Shown here: positions 1-8,343 of the stretch, piece by piece | Layout of the letters: every line of letters starts with the position of its first letter | How positions within the stretch are numbered: position 1 is the stretch's first letter | Origin: Calditrichia bacterium | Lineage (GTDB): Bacteria > Calditrichota > Calditrichia > RBG-13-44-9 | Direction of reading: 5' to 3' | Length of the DNA: 14,335 nucleotides | Assembly: GCA_026991005.1 (NCBI GenBank) | Contig: JALXCH010000451.1 | Span: 1 to 14,335, forward strand | Translations under genes and position numbers: made by a program | Notes under the pieces: generated by a model | Databases searched by the model: none | What the model was told of the DNA's origin: nothing | Seen by the model: the letters and a program-made list of their open reading frames with translations, nothing else

Positions 1-47
1 TGATGGCGGAACAACAGCGTTAATCGACCGAAACGGGAGGCAACATC

Positions 48-497
48 ATGGCTCTGCAAGAACAGTTGATGGCCGATATGAAAGAGGCGATGAAGGCCAA
101 AGATAAGATTCGCCTGGAAACCATTCGCGGATTGCGAGCGCAACTGAAAAACGCCGAAATCGACAAGGGGCGCCCACTCAGCGAGGAAGAAGAAATCCAG
201 GTGCTGATGAGTGCAGTAAAAAAGCGCAAGGAATCCATCGAGCAATTCCGTGCGGTCAATCGCCTGGACCGGGCAGCCGAAGAAGAACAGGAGTTGAAAA
301 TTATCCAGCAGTATTTACCGGAACAAATGAGCGAAGAGGAAATTACCCGGCTGGTCGATCAGGTAATCCAGGAAGTTGGCGCCAGCTCTCCCCGGGATAT
401 CGGGAAGGTGATGGGTAAAATTATGCCTCAAGTGAAAGGCCGGGCCGACGGAAAACTGGTGCAGAGCATCGTGAAAAAGAAACTGGAAAATCTGTGA
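48..497 (+). CDS. yqeY: YqeY family protein (GatB/YqeY domain)
   Basis: 149 residues, the usual full length for stand-alone YqeY proteins. The family resembles the tRNA-binding tail domain of the GatB amidotransferase subunit, but its cellular role is not established. The sequence shows the helical N-terminal half, the family segment around YLPEQMSEEE (residues 89-98), and the C-terminal DIGKVMGKIMPQVKGR stretch (117-132), which is the most recognisable part. The start is supported by GGGAGG at 35-40, seven bases before the ATG. A strong terminator follows 32 bp after the stop, so this gene ends its own transcription unit, whose upstream members lie outside the window. In many bacteria yqeY follows rpsU, but that cannot be verified here. 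Confidence 0.93.
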   Translation: MALQEQLMADMKEAMKAKDKIRLETIRGLRAQLKNAEIDKGRPLSEEEEIQVLMSAVKKRKESIEQFRAVNRLDRAAEEEQELKIIQQYLPEQMSEEEITRLVDQVIQEVGASSPRDIGKVMGKIMPQVKGRADGKLVQSIVKKKLENL

Positions 498-528
498 TTC
501 AGAGTTTTCATACACTGCCTTTTACCAG

Positions 529-560
529 AGGGAGACGCTACCGTCTCCCTTTTCTTTTTT
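529..560 (+). terminator. Rho-independent terminator after yqeY
   Basis: Perfect 9-bp stem AGGGAGACG (529-537) / CGTCTCCCT (542-550), four-base loop CTAC, followed at once by TTTCTTTTTT (551-560). It sits between the yqeY stop and cvpA, so cvpA-mutS2 needs its own promoter in the roughly 70 bp that remain. No confident promoter was recognised there, although the stretch is A+T-rich with a run of T at about 594-601. Confidence 0.93.
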
Positions 561-630
561 CGGCAATCGTAATTTTTCTTCTATTTAACCGAATTTTTTT
601 TGTAAATTGACAAAAAATACGAAGGAAACA

Positions 631-1212
631 ATGAATTCGGCGGACCTGATATTTCTGGTGATTCTGGGTTTTTTCTTTATCCTGGGGCTGTGGAAAGGCT
701 TTTTCCGGGAAGTACTGGGTCTGGTGGGCGTTGTAGGGGGTATTTTCCTGGGAATTGTAGGCTTTGCTCCCCTGAGCAATCTTCTTGCTCAGCACATCTC
801 CGGTGTTCCCGCAGCCGTGTGGCCCATCCTCTCTTTCCTGCTCATTTTTGTTGCGGTTTATCTTGCCAGCCGGGTAACCGCCAGTTTCCTCAGTAAAATA
901 ACTCGCCTTCTGAAACTAAGCTGGCTGAACCGATTACTGGGCGGGGTAGTGGGTGCACTGAAAGGAGGATTCCTCATCAGCGTGGTGCTGCTTATTCTGG
1001 GATTCCTTCCCATTCAGAGTACCCTTCAGGAATTGAAACAAAAAAGTGTGCTTTACGAACCCATTCAGAATCTGGTTCCGTTTTTGTACAACATGAGTGC
1101 TTCCCTCTCAGGTTCTTCCACCAATTTTCAGAAAACAATGGAAAAATCGTTCGAAAAAGCTAAAATGACAGTGACTCAAGAAATGATGCGTTATTTTTAT
1201 GATGGAAAATAA
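631..1212 (+). CDS. cvpA: CvpA family inner-membrane protein
   Basis: 193 residues from the ATG at 631. The reading frame is open back to a TTG at 607, but GAAGGA at 621-626 lies four to five bases before ATG 631 and makes this the better start. Four hydrophobic segments are visible at about residues 5-22, 28-46, 63-82 and 104-127. The NRLLGGVVGALKG stretch (100-112) is the family hallmark between helices three and four. CvpA proteins are inner-membrane proteins first described as needed for colicin V production; their biochemical role is unclear. The C-terminal 60 residues are polar and probably cytoplasmic. The stop codon lies inside the start of mutS2 (14-bp overlap), which suggests translational coupling. 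The cvpA-mutS2 pairing is common in bacteria. Confidence 0.9.
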   Translation: MNSADLIFLVILGFFFILGLWKGFFREVLGLVGVVGGIFLGIVGFAPLSNLLAQHISGVPAAVWPILSFLLIFVAVYLASRVTASFLSKITRLLKLSWLNRLLGGVVGALKGGFLISVVLLILGFLPIQSTLQELKQKSVLYEPIQNLVPFLYNMSASLSGSSTNFQKTMEKSFEKAKMTVTQEMMRYFYDGK

Positions 1213-3589
1213 AATCCCACCGTTTCTGAACAACGACAATCTACAACAACTGGAAATCGAACACCTAGTCGAGAAGGTGCAGGAGCTTTTAACCACGCCG
1301 TACGGCCTGGTACCCGTGTCCCGCTGGGAGGTACTCCACGATCCGCAGGTGGTGAAACAACGCCTGCACGAAGTAAGCGAGATGGTCGGTTTGATGGAAG
1401 CCGGTTATACCGTCCCGATGGAGGAGATGGAAGATATTCGTCCCCTGCTGGAGCGGTTAAAGCCGGAAGAGGCCTTTTTAGAGGCCCCCGAACTGATTCA
1501 GGTGAAAAACAACCTGCAGGCAATTGCCGAAATCTCTCGTTTTCTGAAACAGCACCGGGAGCAATGTCCGTTGCTGTATCGTTACGCCGAACGCATGCAC
1601 GCCCATCGGGCGCTGGTCGGCGAAATTGCCCACACCATCGATCCCCGGGGCGAGGTGCGAGAAGACGCCAGCCCGGAACTGCGCCGCATTCGCCGGGAAA
1701 TCGCCCACCTGGAGCATGAGCAAAAGGAGATGCTATTACGAGTGCTGAAACGATATTCCGAACTCACCCAGGACAACATTGTTACCCTGCGGGATGGTCG
1801 ATTGGTTCTGGGCATTCAGCAACAGTATGCGAATAAAGTGAACGGCATTGTTCACGGCACGTCGGCATCGGGTGCCACGGTGTTTATTGAACCGATGGAA
1901 ACCCTGCGCATCAGCAATCAAATTCAAAACCTAAAAATCGAAGAGCGGCAGGAGATTATTCGCATCCTGAAATTTCTTTCCGGTCTGGTTCGGGAAGTGC
2001 GGGACGATATTTTCTTCGGCCTGGAGAATCTGGGGGAAGTGGATTTCATCCTGGCTAAAGCGCGTCTGGCGCGCCAGATGCAGGCTTCCGAACCGGAAAT
2101 CACCACCCAACCCCGGCTGCACCTGCTGCAAGCCCGCCATCCCATACTGCTGCAAAAAATGGGGCATCAGCATGTTGTGCCCACCAGCTTAAGTATTGGA
2201 GAAAATTTCCACACTCTGGTGATTACCGGCCCCAATGCCGGGGGAAAAACGGTGACGTTGAAAACGGTTGGCCTGATGGTCATCATGACTCAACTGGGGC
2301 TGCACATTCCGGCACAACCGGATAGCCTCATTCCCCTACCGGATACCATTCTGGTGGATATTGGCGATCGCCAGAGTCTGGATCAGGATTTGAGTACATT
2401 CTCCGCTCACATCATTCGCTTACGGGATATTTTACAGCAAGCCACCCCTCACACCCTGGTGCTGGTGGACGAAATCGGTACCGGTACCGATCCCCGCGAA
2501 GGTTCCGCCCTGGCCATTGCCTTTTTAAAGGAACTCACCCGGCGCCCTGCGCTTACCCTGGCCACCACGCATCATGGGGAGCTGAAAGCGTTTGCGTACG
2601 CCACCGAGGGCGTGGAAAACGCTTCCATGGAATTCGATCTGGAAACGCTGCAACCCACCTATCGGCTGCAGGTAGGCATTCCCGGCAGCAGTTACGCCTT
2701 CGAAATTGCCCGACGGTTTGGCTTCCCGGAGAATGTGTTACGAGAAGCCGAAAGCATTGTGGGTACGGATAAAGGTGCTCTGGAGGATTTGATTTTAAAT
2801 TTGAATCGGCGGTTGCAGGAAGTGGAGCGCGAGCGCCGCGAACTCAGTATCAAACTCTCTGAGGCGGAAGGTTTGCGCCAGCTTTACCAGGCGGAAATGG
2901 AGCGCCTGAAGCGGGAAAAAACCCGTCTGAAGCGCGAGGCGGCGGAGGAAGCAGAACAACTTCTGAAAGAAGCCCGGGCGGAAATCGAGCGGCTGGTGGC
3001 GGAAATCCGGCAGCGGGATGCCCACCGGGAAACCATCCGGCAGGCACGGGAGACGCTGAGCAACCTGCAATCCCGGGTTCAAACGGTGCTAAAGGAAACA
3101 GCACCTCCCACCGAGGTTGCTACCGATCTTCATCGCGGCGATGTTATCTGGGTAGAAAATTTGCAGGCGGAGGGCGAGATTCTGAGCGAACCGGACAGTA
3201 AAAACCGTGCCTGGGTGCAGGTGGGCAATGTGAAAATGAAGATGAAGCTGGAAAATGTGAAAAAGCTGCCTAAGCCGGAAGCCGAAGATCACACCGTACT
3301 AAAAAGCCACTCCCCTATAAACGATGAGCTGGAAGAAGGCATTCTCCCGGAGCTGGATTTACGGGGAATGGATTCCTACCAGGCGCTGGAGGAAACCGAC
3401 CGCTATCTGGATCGCGCTCTGGAAGAGGGCTGGAGCGAGGTGCGCATTATCCACGGGAAGGGTACCGGCACCCTGCGCCGCAAGGTGAATGAGTTCCTGG
3501 CACGGGATAAACGGGTGGAAGAAAAACGGTTGGGACGCTGGGGTGAAGGCGATACCGGAGTCACCATCGTGAAGTTAAGACGAGACTGA
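1199..3589 (+). CDS. mutS2: Endonuclease MutS2 / ribosome-rescue ATPase
   Basis: 796 residues, matching the usual 780-800 of MutS2. The N-terminal core and lever region (about 1-310) lacks the mismatch-reading domain of MutS1. The ATPase has Walker A GPNAGGKT (344-351) and Walker B LVLVDEIGTGTDP (420-432), with the TTHHGELK motif at 456-463. A long charged coiled coil follows at about 530-640, carrying the family insertion. A C-terminal Smr nuclease domain (about 716-796) shows LDLRG (719-723) and the IHGKGTGTLR loop (751-760). The family is known for roles in suppressing recombination and, in Bacillus, in splitting collided ribosomes. Which applies here is not decidable from sequence. Two tandem ATG codons start the frame; the first is used here. 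The 3' end overlaps the convergent sirtuin gene by 15 bp. Confidence 0.97.
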   Translation: MMENKIPPFLNNDNLQQLEIEHLVEKVQELLTTPYGLVPVSRWEVLHDPQVVKQRLHEVSEMVGLMEAGYTVPMEEMEDIRPLLERLKPEEAFLEAPELIQVKNNLQAIAEISRFLKQHREQCPLLYRYAERMHAHRALVGEIAHTIDPRGEVREDASPELRRIRREIAHLEHEQKEMLLRVLKRYSELTQDNIVTLRDGRLVLGIQQQYANKVNGIVHGTSASGATVFIEPMETLRISNQIQNLKIEERQEIIRILKFLSGLVREVRDDIFFGLENLGEVDFILAKARLARQMQASEPEITTQPRLHLLQARHPILLQKMGHQHVVPTSLSIGENFHTLVITGPNAGGKTVTLKTVGLMVIMTQLGLHIPAQPDSLIPLPDTILVDIGDRQSLDQDLSTFSAHIIRLRDILQQATPHTLVLVDEIGTGTDPREGSALAIAFLKELTRRPALTLATTHHGELKAFAYATEGVENASMEFDLETLQPTYRLQVGIPGSSYAFEIARRFGFPENVLREAESIVGTDKGALEDLILNLNRRLQEVERERRELSIKLSEAEGLRQLYQAEMERLKREKTRLKREAAEEAEQLLKEARAEIERLVAEIRQRDAHRETIRQARETLSNLQSRVQTVLKETAPPTEVATDLHRGDVIWVENLQAEGEILSEPDSKNRAWVQVGNVKMKMKLENVKKLPKPEAEDHTVLKSHSPINDELEEGILPELDLRGMDSYQALEETDRYLDRALEEGWSEVRIIHGKGTGTLRRKVNEFLARDKRVEEKRLGRWGEGDTGVTIVKLRRD

Positions 3590-4348
3590 ACCCGTTCTCT
3601 CCTTCTGGACTTCCTCTATCGCTTCCCGAAGTTTTCGCATGCTTTCGGTGGCTTTGCCCCGCAGAAATACATCGGTAATATGGTGAGTGTAATGGGAAGG
3701 TTCGGTGTTCACCTCAATAATTTTCGCTCCGTGAGATTTTGCCATCTGGGGAATGAGGGCTGCGGGCATAATTTCGCCGCTGGTGCCGATTAGCAAGAAC
3801 ACATCTGCAATTTCTGCTTCCCGAAAAGAACGGGAATTGGCCGGTTCCGGAATGGGTTCCCCGAAAAACACAAAATCCGGCTTTAGCAATCCCCCACAAA
3901 CCGGGCATTTCGGTGGCAGCTGCTGCAAGGAGATTTCTTTTACCGGGTAAACGCGCTGGCACACAGTGCAGACGAGTTTCTGGGAGTTCCCATGAAATTC
4001 GTACACCGTTTGGCTACCGGCTTCCTGATGGAGATTGTCGATATTCTGGGTAATAACCGCCTGCAACAATCCCTGCTGTTCCATCCAGGCCAGAACCCGA
4101 TGGGCCTCGTTGGGTTGCGCCTTGCCGAAAAAGTCGTAAAATATTTCCTTAATCAATTTCCAGGATTCTTTGGGATGGGTGTGGAAGTAGTTGATTTCCA
4201 GAAAAATGGGATCGTACTTACTCCAGAGTCCTCCTTTCCCCCGGAAGGGCGGGATGCCGCTTTCCACAGAAATTCCCGCACCGGTAAATGCCGTCACATG
4301 ACGGGCATTCACAATCATTTCGGCAGCTTTCCGATAATCCGAATCCAT
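3575..4348 (-). CDS. cobB: NAD-dependent protein deacylase, Sir2/CobB family
   Basis: 257 residues, full length for a bacterial sirtuin. Sirtuins remove acyl groups from protein lysines using NAD, releasing nicotinamide and O-acyl-ADP-ribose. Visible motifs are the NAD-binding GAGIS (23-27) with SGIPPFRG (30-37), QNID (101-104), the catalytic H119 in FHGN, four zinc cysteines (127, 130, 148, 151) in two CxxC pairs, and GTS (188-190). After the cofactor loop the sequence runs IFYDFFGKAQPN, without the Tyr-x-x-Arg pair that marks desuccinylase-type CobB, so plain deacetylation is the likelier activity (inference). A GGGAGG at 4361-4366 precedes the start at a slightly long 12-base spacing. It is probably the last gene of the leftward run and ends inside mutS2. 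Confidence 0.95.
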   Translation of the reverse strand: MDSDYRKAAEMIVNARHVTAFTGAGISVESGIPPFRGKGGLWSKYDPIFLEINYFHTHPKESWKLIKEIFYDFFGKAQPNEAHRVLAWMEQQGLLQAVITQNIDNLHQEAGSQTVYEFHGNSQKLVCTVCQRVYPVKEISLQQLPPKCPVCGGLLKPDFVFFGEPIPEPANSRSFREAEIADVFLLIGTSGEIMPAALIPQMAKSHGAKIIEVNTEPSHYTHHITDVFLRGKATESMRKLREAIEEVQKERTGSVSS

Positions 4349-4372
4349 GATTTGCTTCTACCTCCCAGGCCG

Positions 4373-5545
4373 TTATGTTTGAAAAAGGAGCACTTTTAAG
4401 TAACAGGTTTTATCGTATTGAACCAGATAAGGATAATCCGGTGGCGGCAGCAGGTTTTGCCGTAAAAAAATGGGCATACCCCGCCCGCTGGCAGCCTGCG
4501 AAACGGTTTGCAGGAGATTCTCCCGGGAAAAATGCGCAGAACGGGTGCTCACCAGCAGAATACCTCCCGGTTTGAGCAGCGGTAGGGCATGGAAAATGTA
4601 GTACCAGTATTTCCATTTCACGTGCTTGTACTGGCGCACATCCCGGGTTTCGAAGGGGGGATGAATGAGCACCACATCGAACAGCTCCGCTGCACCCTGC
4701 AGGCGGTAGAGCGCTTCCAGAACTTCCTCCTGCACCCACTCGATGGCATTCCCTTCCTTTTGCGAACCGCAAAATTGCTGTGCCTGCTGCAGTACCCCGG
4801 CATCCGGTTCGATCGCTACAATTCGCTTTTTGCGGCCTCCGCCGGCAAGGTAACACCCCACGCTCCCAATTCCGGCAAAAACATCCAGCACCGATTCGGC
4901 ATCGCGGGTTAATTCCGCCACCTGCCGACGCATCTCCCGCTCGTCCGGGAAAAATGTGCGATAAAACGCCTGCCAGGGAATGTTCCAGGTAAATTCCGCT
5001 TCCTGCACTTCCAGGTAGTTCGGGGGATTCCCCATCAGCGCTACTTCTGTTTCCGGCAACTTCTCGCTCTCGTCTTTGTGGGTAAAATAGAGCACCTCTT
5101 TCGCTCCAAAAACCCGGGCCGCCTCCTCGGCTAACTGCTCCCTGTGGGTATTCATGTAATAGGTGGTCGCCTGCATGAGCAGGGTTTCCCCGATGCGGTC
5201 GATGAACAATCCGGGTAAACCGTCGGCAAATCCATGCACCAGGCGCCAGGTGTTCCCGGGGAACGCCATGTGGCGACGGCGCTGCAATGCCTCTTCGAAT
5301 CTCTTCCGAAAGAAATGCCCATCGATCGGCTCATCGCGAAGAGTCAGCACTCGCACAATAATCTGAGAATGGGGATTGTAATAGCCAATTCCGGCAAAAT
5401 CGCCGTCATCCGAAATTAAACGTACCAGGTCGCCCGGTTGCGGATTTCCGCGAATCTGGTAAAAATCGTTTCGATACAACTCCGGAAACAGCCGGTGAAT
5501 GCGATTTAAGCGATGGGGCTTTAAAATGATGACACCTTGAGACAT
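4373..5545 (-). CDS. RlmI-like PUA-domain SAM-dependent methyltransferase
   Basis: 390 residues with the architecture of the 23S rRNA m5C methyltransferase RlmI. An N-terminal PUA-type RNA-binding domain (about 1-75) is followed by a linker ending RLVHGFADGLPGLFIDR (101-117), then a Rossmann methyltransferase with motif I DVFAGIGSVG (221-230), acidic IEPD (245-248), and motif IV IHPPFE (294-299). The tail PPDYPYLVQYDKTCYLK (368-384) aligns with the RlmI C-terminus. Two departures stand out: motif IV starts with His where the family has Asp (DPP), and the strand after KPGGILL reads VSTRS, with Arg335 where E. coli RlmI, as I recall it, has a cysteine. Substrate and target atom are therefore open. 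AGGAG at 5551-5555 supports the start. It lies 16 bp after the membrane-protein gene and 24 bp before cobB. Confidence 0.85.
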   Translation of the reverse strand: MSQGVIILKPHRLNRIHRLFPELYRNDFYQIRGNPQPGDLVRLISDDGDFAGIGYYNPHSQIIVRVLTLRDEPIDGHFFRKRFEEALQRRRHMAFPGNTWRLVHGFADGLPGLFIDRIGETLLMQATTYYMNTHREQLAEEAARVFGAKEVLYFTHKDESEKLPETEVALMGNPPNYLEVQEAEFTWNIPWQAFYRTFFPDEREMRRQVAELTRDAESVLDVFAGIGSVGCYLAGGGRKKRIVAIEPDAGVLQQAQQFCGSQKEGNAIEWVQEEVLEALYRLQGAAELFDVVLIHPPFETRDVRQYKHVKWKYWYYIFHALPLLKPGGILLVSTRSAHFSRENLLQTVSQAASGRGMPIFLRQNLLPPPDYPYLVQYDKTCYLKVLLFQT

Positions 5546-5561
5546 GGTTTCTCCTATTCAA

Positions 5562-5933
5562 TCAAAATAGCATGAAATAAATGAGCAGGCCGATGATGGA
5601 CATCATTCCAATTAAAATAAAGGAGACACGGAGTTCGTCTTCTTTTCGGCGATTGCGCTTGAGATTAATATAGATGCCCACTCCACTCACCACCAATCCC
5701 AAAATCATGATGTAAAGAATGTAGGTCACCAGCCGGATATCCCAGGTGGTTTTGGGATTGATGTGCACCAGCCGGTCGAAAAAGGTCTGGGTTTGCGGTT
5801 TGGCGATGCTGGCCAGAACCAGCGCAATAAACATGAGCATCCAGCCCACAATAATAAACCAGTTTAACGCTCGAATCAGCAAATCGGGACCTTTGCGACG
5901 GTCCGGAGTGACACCTGGAATATATTGCGCCAT
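5562..5933 (-). CDS. Small membrane protein of unknown function, three predicted helices
   Basis: 123 residues, not recognised. Three hydrophobic helices are visible at about 24-44, 65-91 and 103-123. They are separated by a short segment FFDRLVHINPKTTWD (51-65) and a strongly basic loop KRNRRKED (92-99). By the positive-inside rule the N-terminus (DRRK at 11-14) and that basic loop should not lie on opposite sides of the membrane if helix two re-enters. Topology is best left open. The protein ends directly after the third helix. A G-rich stretch (GGGGG, complement of about 5939-5943) precedes the start. The gene lies 42 bp after the lipoprotein phosphoesterase and 16 bp before the methyltransferase, suggesting co-transcription. 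No function is proposed. Confidence 0.8.
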   Translation of the reverse strand: MAQYIPGVTPDRRKGPDLLIRALNWFIIVGWMLMFIALVLASIAKPQTQTFFDRLVHINPKTTWDIRLVTYILYIMILGLVVSGVGIYINLKRNRRKEDELRVSFILIGMMSIIGLLIYFMLF

Positions 5934-5975
5934 AGAAACCCCCGAAATTTTTTGCCCTGAGCAAGGATGAGTCTT

Positions 5976-7943
5976 CTAACGGACCCCCTGTTGTTTGATT
6001 GCCATCAAATCATCCACTTCATCCAGAAGCTGACCGGTTAGGTTGTACACTCTAAGTTGCATTTTATTATCGACTTCCCGGAACAAAAGATAATTGTAAT
6101 GGGAAATGTAAATTTTCACCCAATCGCTCCAGGGCGTTTTTTGCTGGGTGTAATAAGGTGCCCCGGCGCCCCCCGACACAATGTGCCACAGGGGATATTT
6201 GAAACGGGGGTTGGGGGAAAACTTCCCATCGTCCAGTTTGCCGTTCCCGTTCAAATCGTCCTCGGGGTAAAGGCCGACGGGTGTCCGGCTTGTAATCAGC
6301 GTTCTGTGGTAGGCATGTTCGTCGCTACCCAGCACGGCGGCAACTTTAGGGGAGGCACTAACCATCTCCCAGAACTCGTTGCGCACTTCGATAATCCCTT
6401 TACCGAACGCTTCCACATCCTTCCCCTGGTGCGTTATGTAGGCTCGCATCCGGTTATCCCCGTAGTACCACATGGCATCTTTGGGATGCCCGCCATTGGG
6501 GAATACCGGCTCCTGCGCCATTAAAAACACGTATTTTACCCGGGGATTTTTTTCCGCTTCGCGAAGCTGCTGGCGAATCCATTCCAGCTGATTGGGCAAG
6601 ACGTACCCCTCGGGACAACCGCCTAATCTGGGAATCCAGCGATGGGAGGTCCACCAGTAATTGTTGTTGTACACAATGATTTTGACGTTTCCGAAATGGA
6701 AGGAATACACATTTTCCCGGTAAGGCGGGAGTTCCGGGTAAGGTTCCGGGCCGTTGGTGGGATGCACAAATTCCCGGGCAAATTGCGCCTCCACGCTCTG
6801 GGTGGAGTAGGGCCAGCGATCGATACCCAATCCGTAAAGGCTGCCATCCTCGAACACATAAAGGAGCGCTTCGTGGTTACCGATGGCGGTGTAAAGCGGT
6901 CGCTGCACCAGGAAACCAAACAGCGATTGTTTAAATGCTTTAATCTGAAGGATAAAATTTTCCGTCACATCGGTAAAACCGTTAATCATGTCGCCGCCAA
7001 AGAGCAGGAAGCGGGCACCTCTGCGGTACACTGCCGCGCCAATCTGCTCCAGCACTGCCCGGTTCACTCCCATATATTCCCGGGCACCGCCACCGTACCC
7101 GGAGCGACCGTCCCCTGTGTAGGCAAAAGCGATTTGCCCAGCCCCAAGGGGTGGCGCCGTTTGCACCGAAAAATAGGGGGAACGCAAGGTGTCGTTCCCA
7201 CTTACAGCCACCACCCGATAGTGGTAAGTGCGGTTCGGTTGCAATCCTTCCACTTTCACCTCGTGCCGAATGCTCTGTTTTCCGTCCCCAAACACCCCTC
7301 CTTCCTGCAATTCCACCATTCCCACGGAGGGTGTATCCGTCTCGAACGAGACCACCAGCCAATCCGGGTGATCGGAAGTAACCAGATTGACGATGGGTCC
7401 TTCGGTAAGCGTCAGGGCTTTGCGAAATTGCCCATTGACCACTTTGAAGCGCACGGCGGAATCATAGGGTCCCAACCGCAGGAATTTGCCTCCGGACTTT
7501 TTCCACAGATTCAGCCGGTAGGCAATGACCCCTTCCGATACCCAGTGGTTTACATTGGTTACACTTCGCTCCCCCAAAAAACGGTGAATGGGGATTATTC
7601 CTTTGCCATGCTCCAGGCTCCAGCGATAGCGAAAACGGCTGTAAGGATAATCCGACCGATCTTTCTCGAAATAAAACACCCCGGAGTAAATGGTTCCAAA
7701 AAGCGATTCATCCTGCAAATCGATTTGCAAACCAATTCCGCCGGTATCTGCGCCGGTGATGGCAGCGGGATAAAACTGCTCCCGTGTGAGCCCGATTTCC
7801 GGGGCAGGTGGCCGGAGCGACAGTCCCAGCGTTTGGGGATTCACAATACATCCCGGCGCCGGAGGGAGCACCGCTTCTTTCTCTTTCTGGCATCCCGACA
7901 AACTCAAACCGGCTACAATTAAAATCACCAACCAATTTTTCAT
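5976..7943 (-). CDS. Lipoprotein metallophosphoesterase, purple-acid-phosphatase-like
   Basis: 655 residues. A signal peptide ends in lipobox LSGC (15-18; lipidated Cys18, followed by Gln, so no inner-membrane retention signal of the Asp+2 type). Next is a beta-rich region (about 40-170), then a fibronectin-III-like domain (about 180-265, with LQPNRTYHYRV at 234-244). The calcineurin-like phosphoesterase domain follows, with GDGRS (277-281), GGDMINGF (316-323), GNHE (355-358), and SDEHAYHR (540-547). This is the order seen in purple acid phosphatases, but two metal-binding histidines appear replaced (Gln477 in FLMAQEP; Asp541 in SDEH) and the GDxxY tyrosine is absent. A DLNGNGKLDDG stretch (563-573) looks like a calcium-binding EF-hand/dockerin loop. 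Substrate unknown. GAGGGA lies about six bases before the ATG. First gene of the leftward run. Confidence 0.88.
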   Translation of the reverse strand: MKNWLVILIVAGLSLSGCQKEKEAVLPPAPGCIVNPQTLGLSLRPPAPEIGLTREQFYPAAITGADTGGIGLQIDLQDESLFGTIYSGVFYFEKDRSDYPYSRFRYRWSLEHGKGIIPIHRFLGERSVTNVNHWVSEGVIAYRLNLWKKSGGKFLRLGPYDSAVRFKVVNGQFRKALTLTEGPIVNLVTSDHPDWLVVSFETDTPSVGMVELQEGGVFGDGKQSIRHEVKVEGLQPNRTYHYRVVAVSGNDTLRSPYFSVQTAPPLGAGQIAFAYTGDGRSGYGGGAREYMGVNRAVLEQIGAAVYRRGARFLLFGGDMINGFTDVTENFILQIKAFKQSLFGFLVQRPLYTAIGNHEALLYVFEDGSLYGLGIDRWPYSTQSVEAQFAREFVHPTNGPEPYPELPPYRENVYSFHFGNVKIIVYNNNYWWTSHRWIPRLGGCPEGYVLPNQLEWIRQQLREAEKNPRVKYVFLMAQEPVFPNGGHPKDAMWYYGDNRMRAYITHQGKDVEAFGKGIIEVRNEFWEMVSASPKVAAVLGSDEHAYHRTLITSRTPVGLYPEDDLNGNGKLDDGKFSPNPRFKYPLWHIVSGGAGAPYYTQQKTPWSDWVKIYISHYNYLLFREVDNKMQLRVYNLTGQLLDEVDDLMAIKQQGVR

Positions 7944-8126
7944 TTTACTTCCCTCTACCTGATTTCTGCCTTCATTTACTTCGTTTTTCCGCCCAAGTAA
8001 AATTTATTTCTTACCTTCTGTAAAAAATGAAATATAGAAAATTGCATTGGAAAATAAAACCGATGATAAAACTTCCTTGTAAATTGGGATGTGGAATCTT
8101 GGAGACCGCCTCTTCGGAGGTGCGAT

Positions 8127-8182
8127 TTGTTCGCATTTCTACCCCCGGAGAAATCCGGTTTTCAATTGTCCCTTCGGGACAA
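8127..8182. repeat. 56-bp direct repeat, copy 1 (block A)
   Basis: Matches 8419-8474 at 54 of 56 positions; the only differences are CC versus AT just before GGAGAAATCCGG. The block begins TTGTTCGCATTTCTACCC and ends with the perfect 7-bp hairpin TTGTCCC ttc GGGACAA (8166-8182). In copy 1 the middle also forms CCGG agaaat CCGG, which the AT substitution breaks in copy 2. It opens the first composite unit. Confidence 0.95.
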
Positions 8183-8209
8183 ATATTTTTGTGGTGTATA
8201 TATAATTTC

Positions 8210-8229
8210 CCCATATTTAAAAATATGGG
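8210..8229. repeat. A+T-rich hairpin of unit 1
   Basis: Perfect palindrome CCCATATTT aa AAATATGGG with 9-bp arms. Its last three bases are also the first three of the following 111-bp block. The corresponding hairpin of unit 2 (8563-8584) has the same ATATTT core, but the second and third outer base pairs are flipped from C-G to G-C. Confidence 0.9.
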
Positions 8230-8337
8230 CTATTCGCATCCAATCGCTTCGCGATGGGTGAAATAGGAGCCGAAAATGTCTTTGTAAAATAAATATTGGT
8301 TTTTGCACCCAACCCCGTCCCGTTAGGGACGGAATGC
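8227..8337. repeat. 111-bp repeat block B, copy 1
   Basis: Aligns over its whole length with 8602-8710, with scattered substitutions and one 2-bp length difference. It contains a hairpin ATCGC ttc GCGAT (8243-8255, extended by two C-G pairs past one A-G mismatch) and a hairpin CCGTCCC gtta GGGACGG (8315-8332). Between them is a conserved unstructured stretch of about 50 bp including GAAAATGTCTTTGTAAAATA. Confidence 0.93.
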
Positions 8338-8343
8338 CACTAG

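Noticed and set aside
1..23. Possible end of an upstream gene (reading ...MAEQQR and stop TAA at 21-23), perhaps rpsU
   Set aside because: Only seven codons are in the window, and a TGA in another frame at 1-3 is equally possible. There is nothing to identify the product; rpsU is only suggested by common gene order.
607..635. TTGACA at 607-612 as the -35 element of a cvpA promoter
   Set aside because: A -10 element at normal spacing would fall on the start codon at 631, leaving no leader or ribosome-binding site.
6642..7922. 426-codon rightward open frame inside the phosphoesterase gene
   Set aside because: It is the antisense shadow of a gene with clear signal peptide and domain motifs; the translated frame has no recognisable domain.
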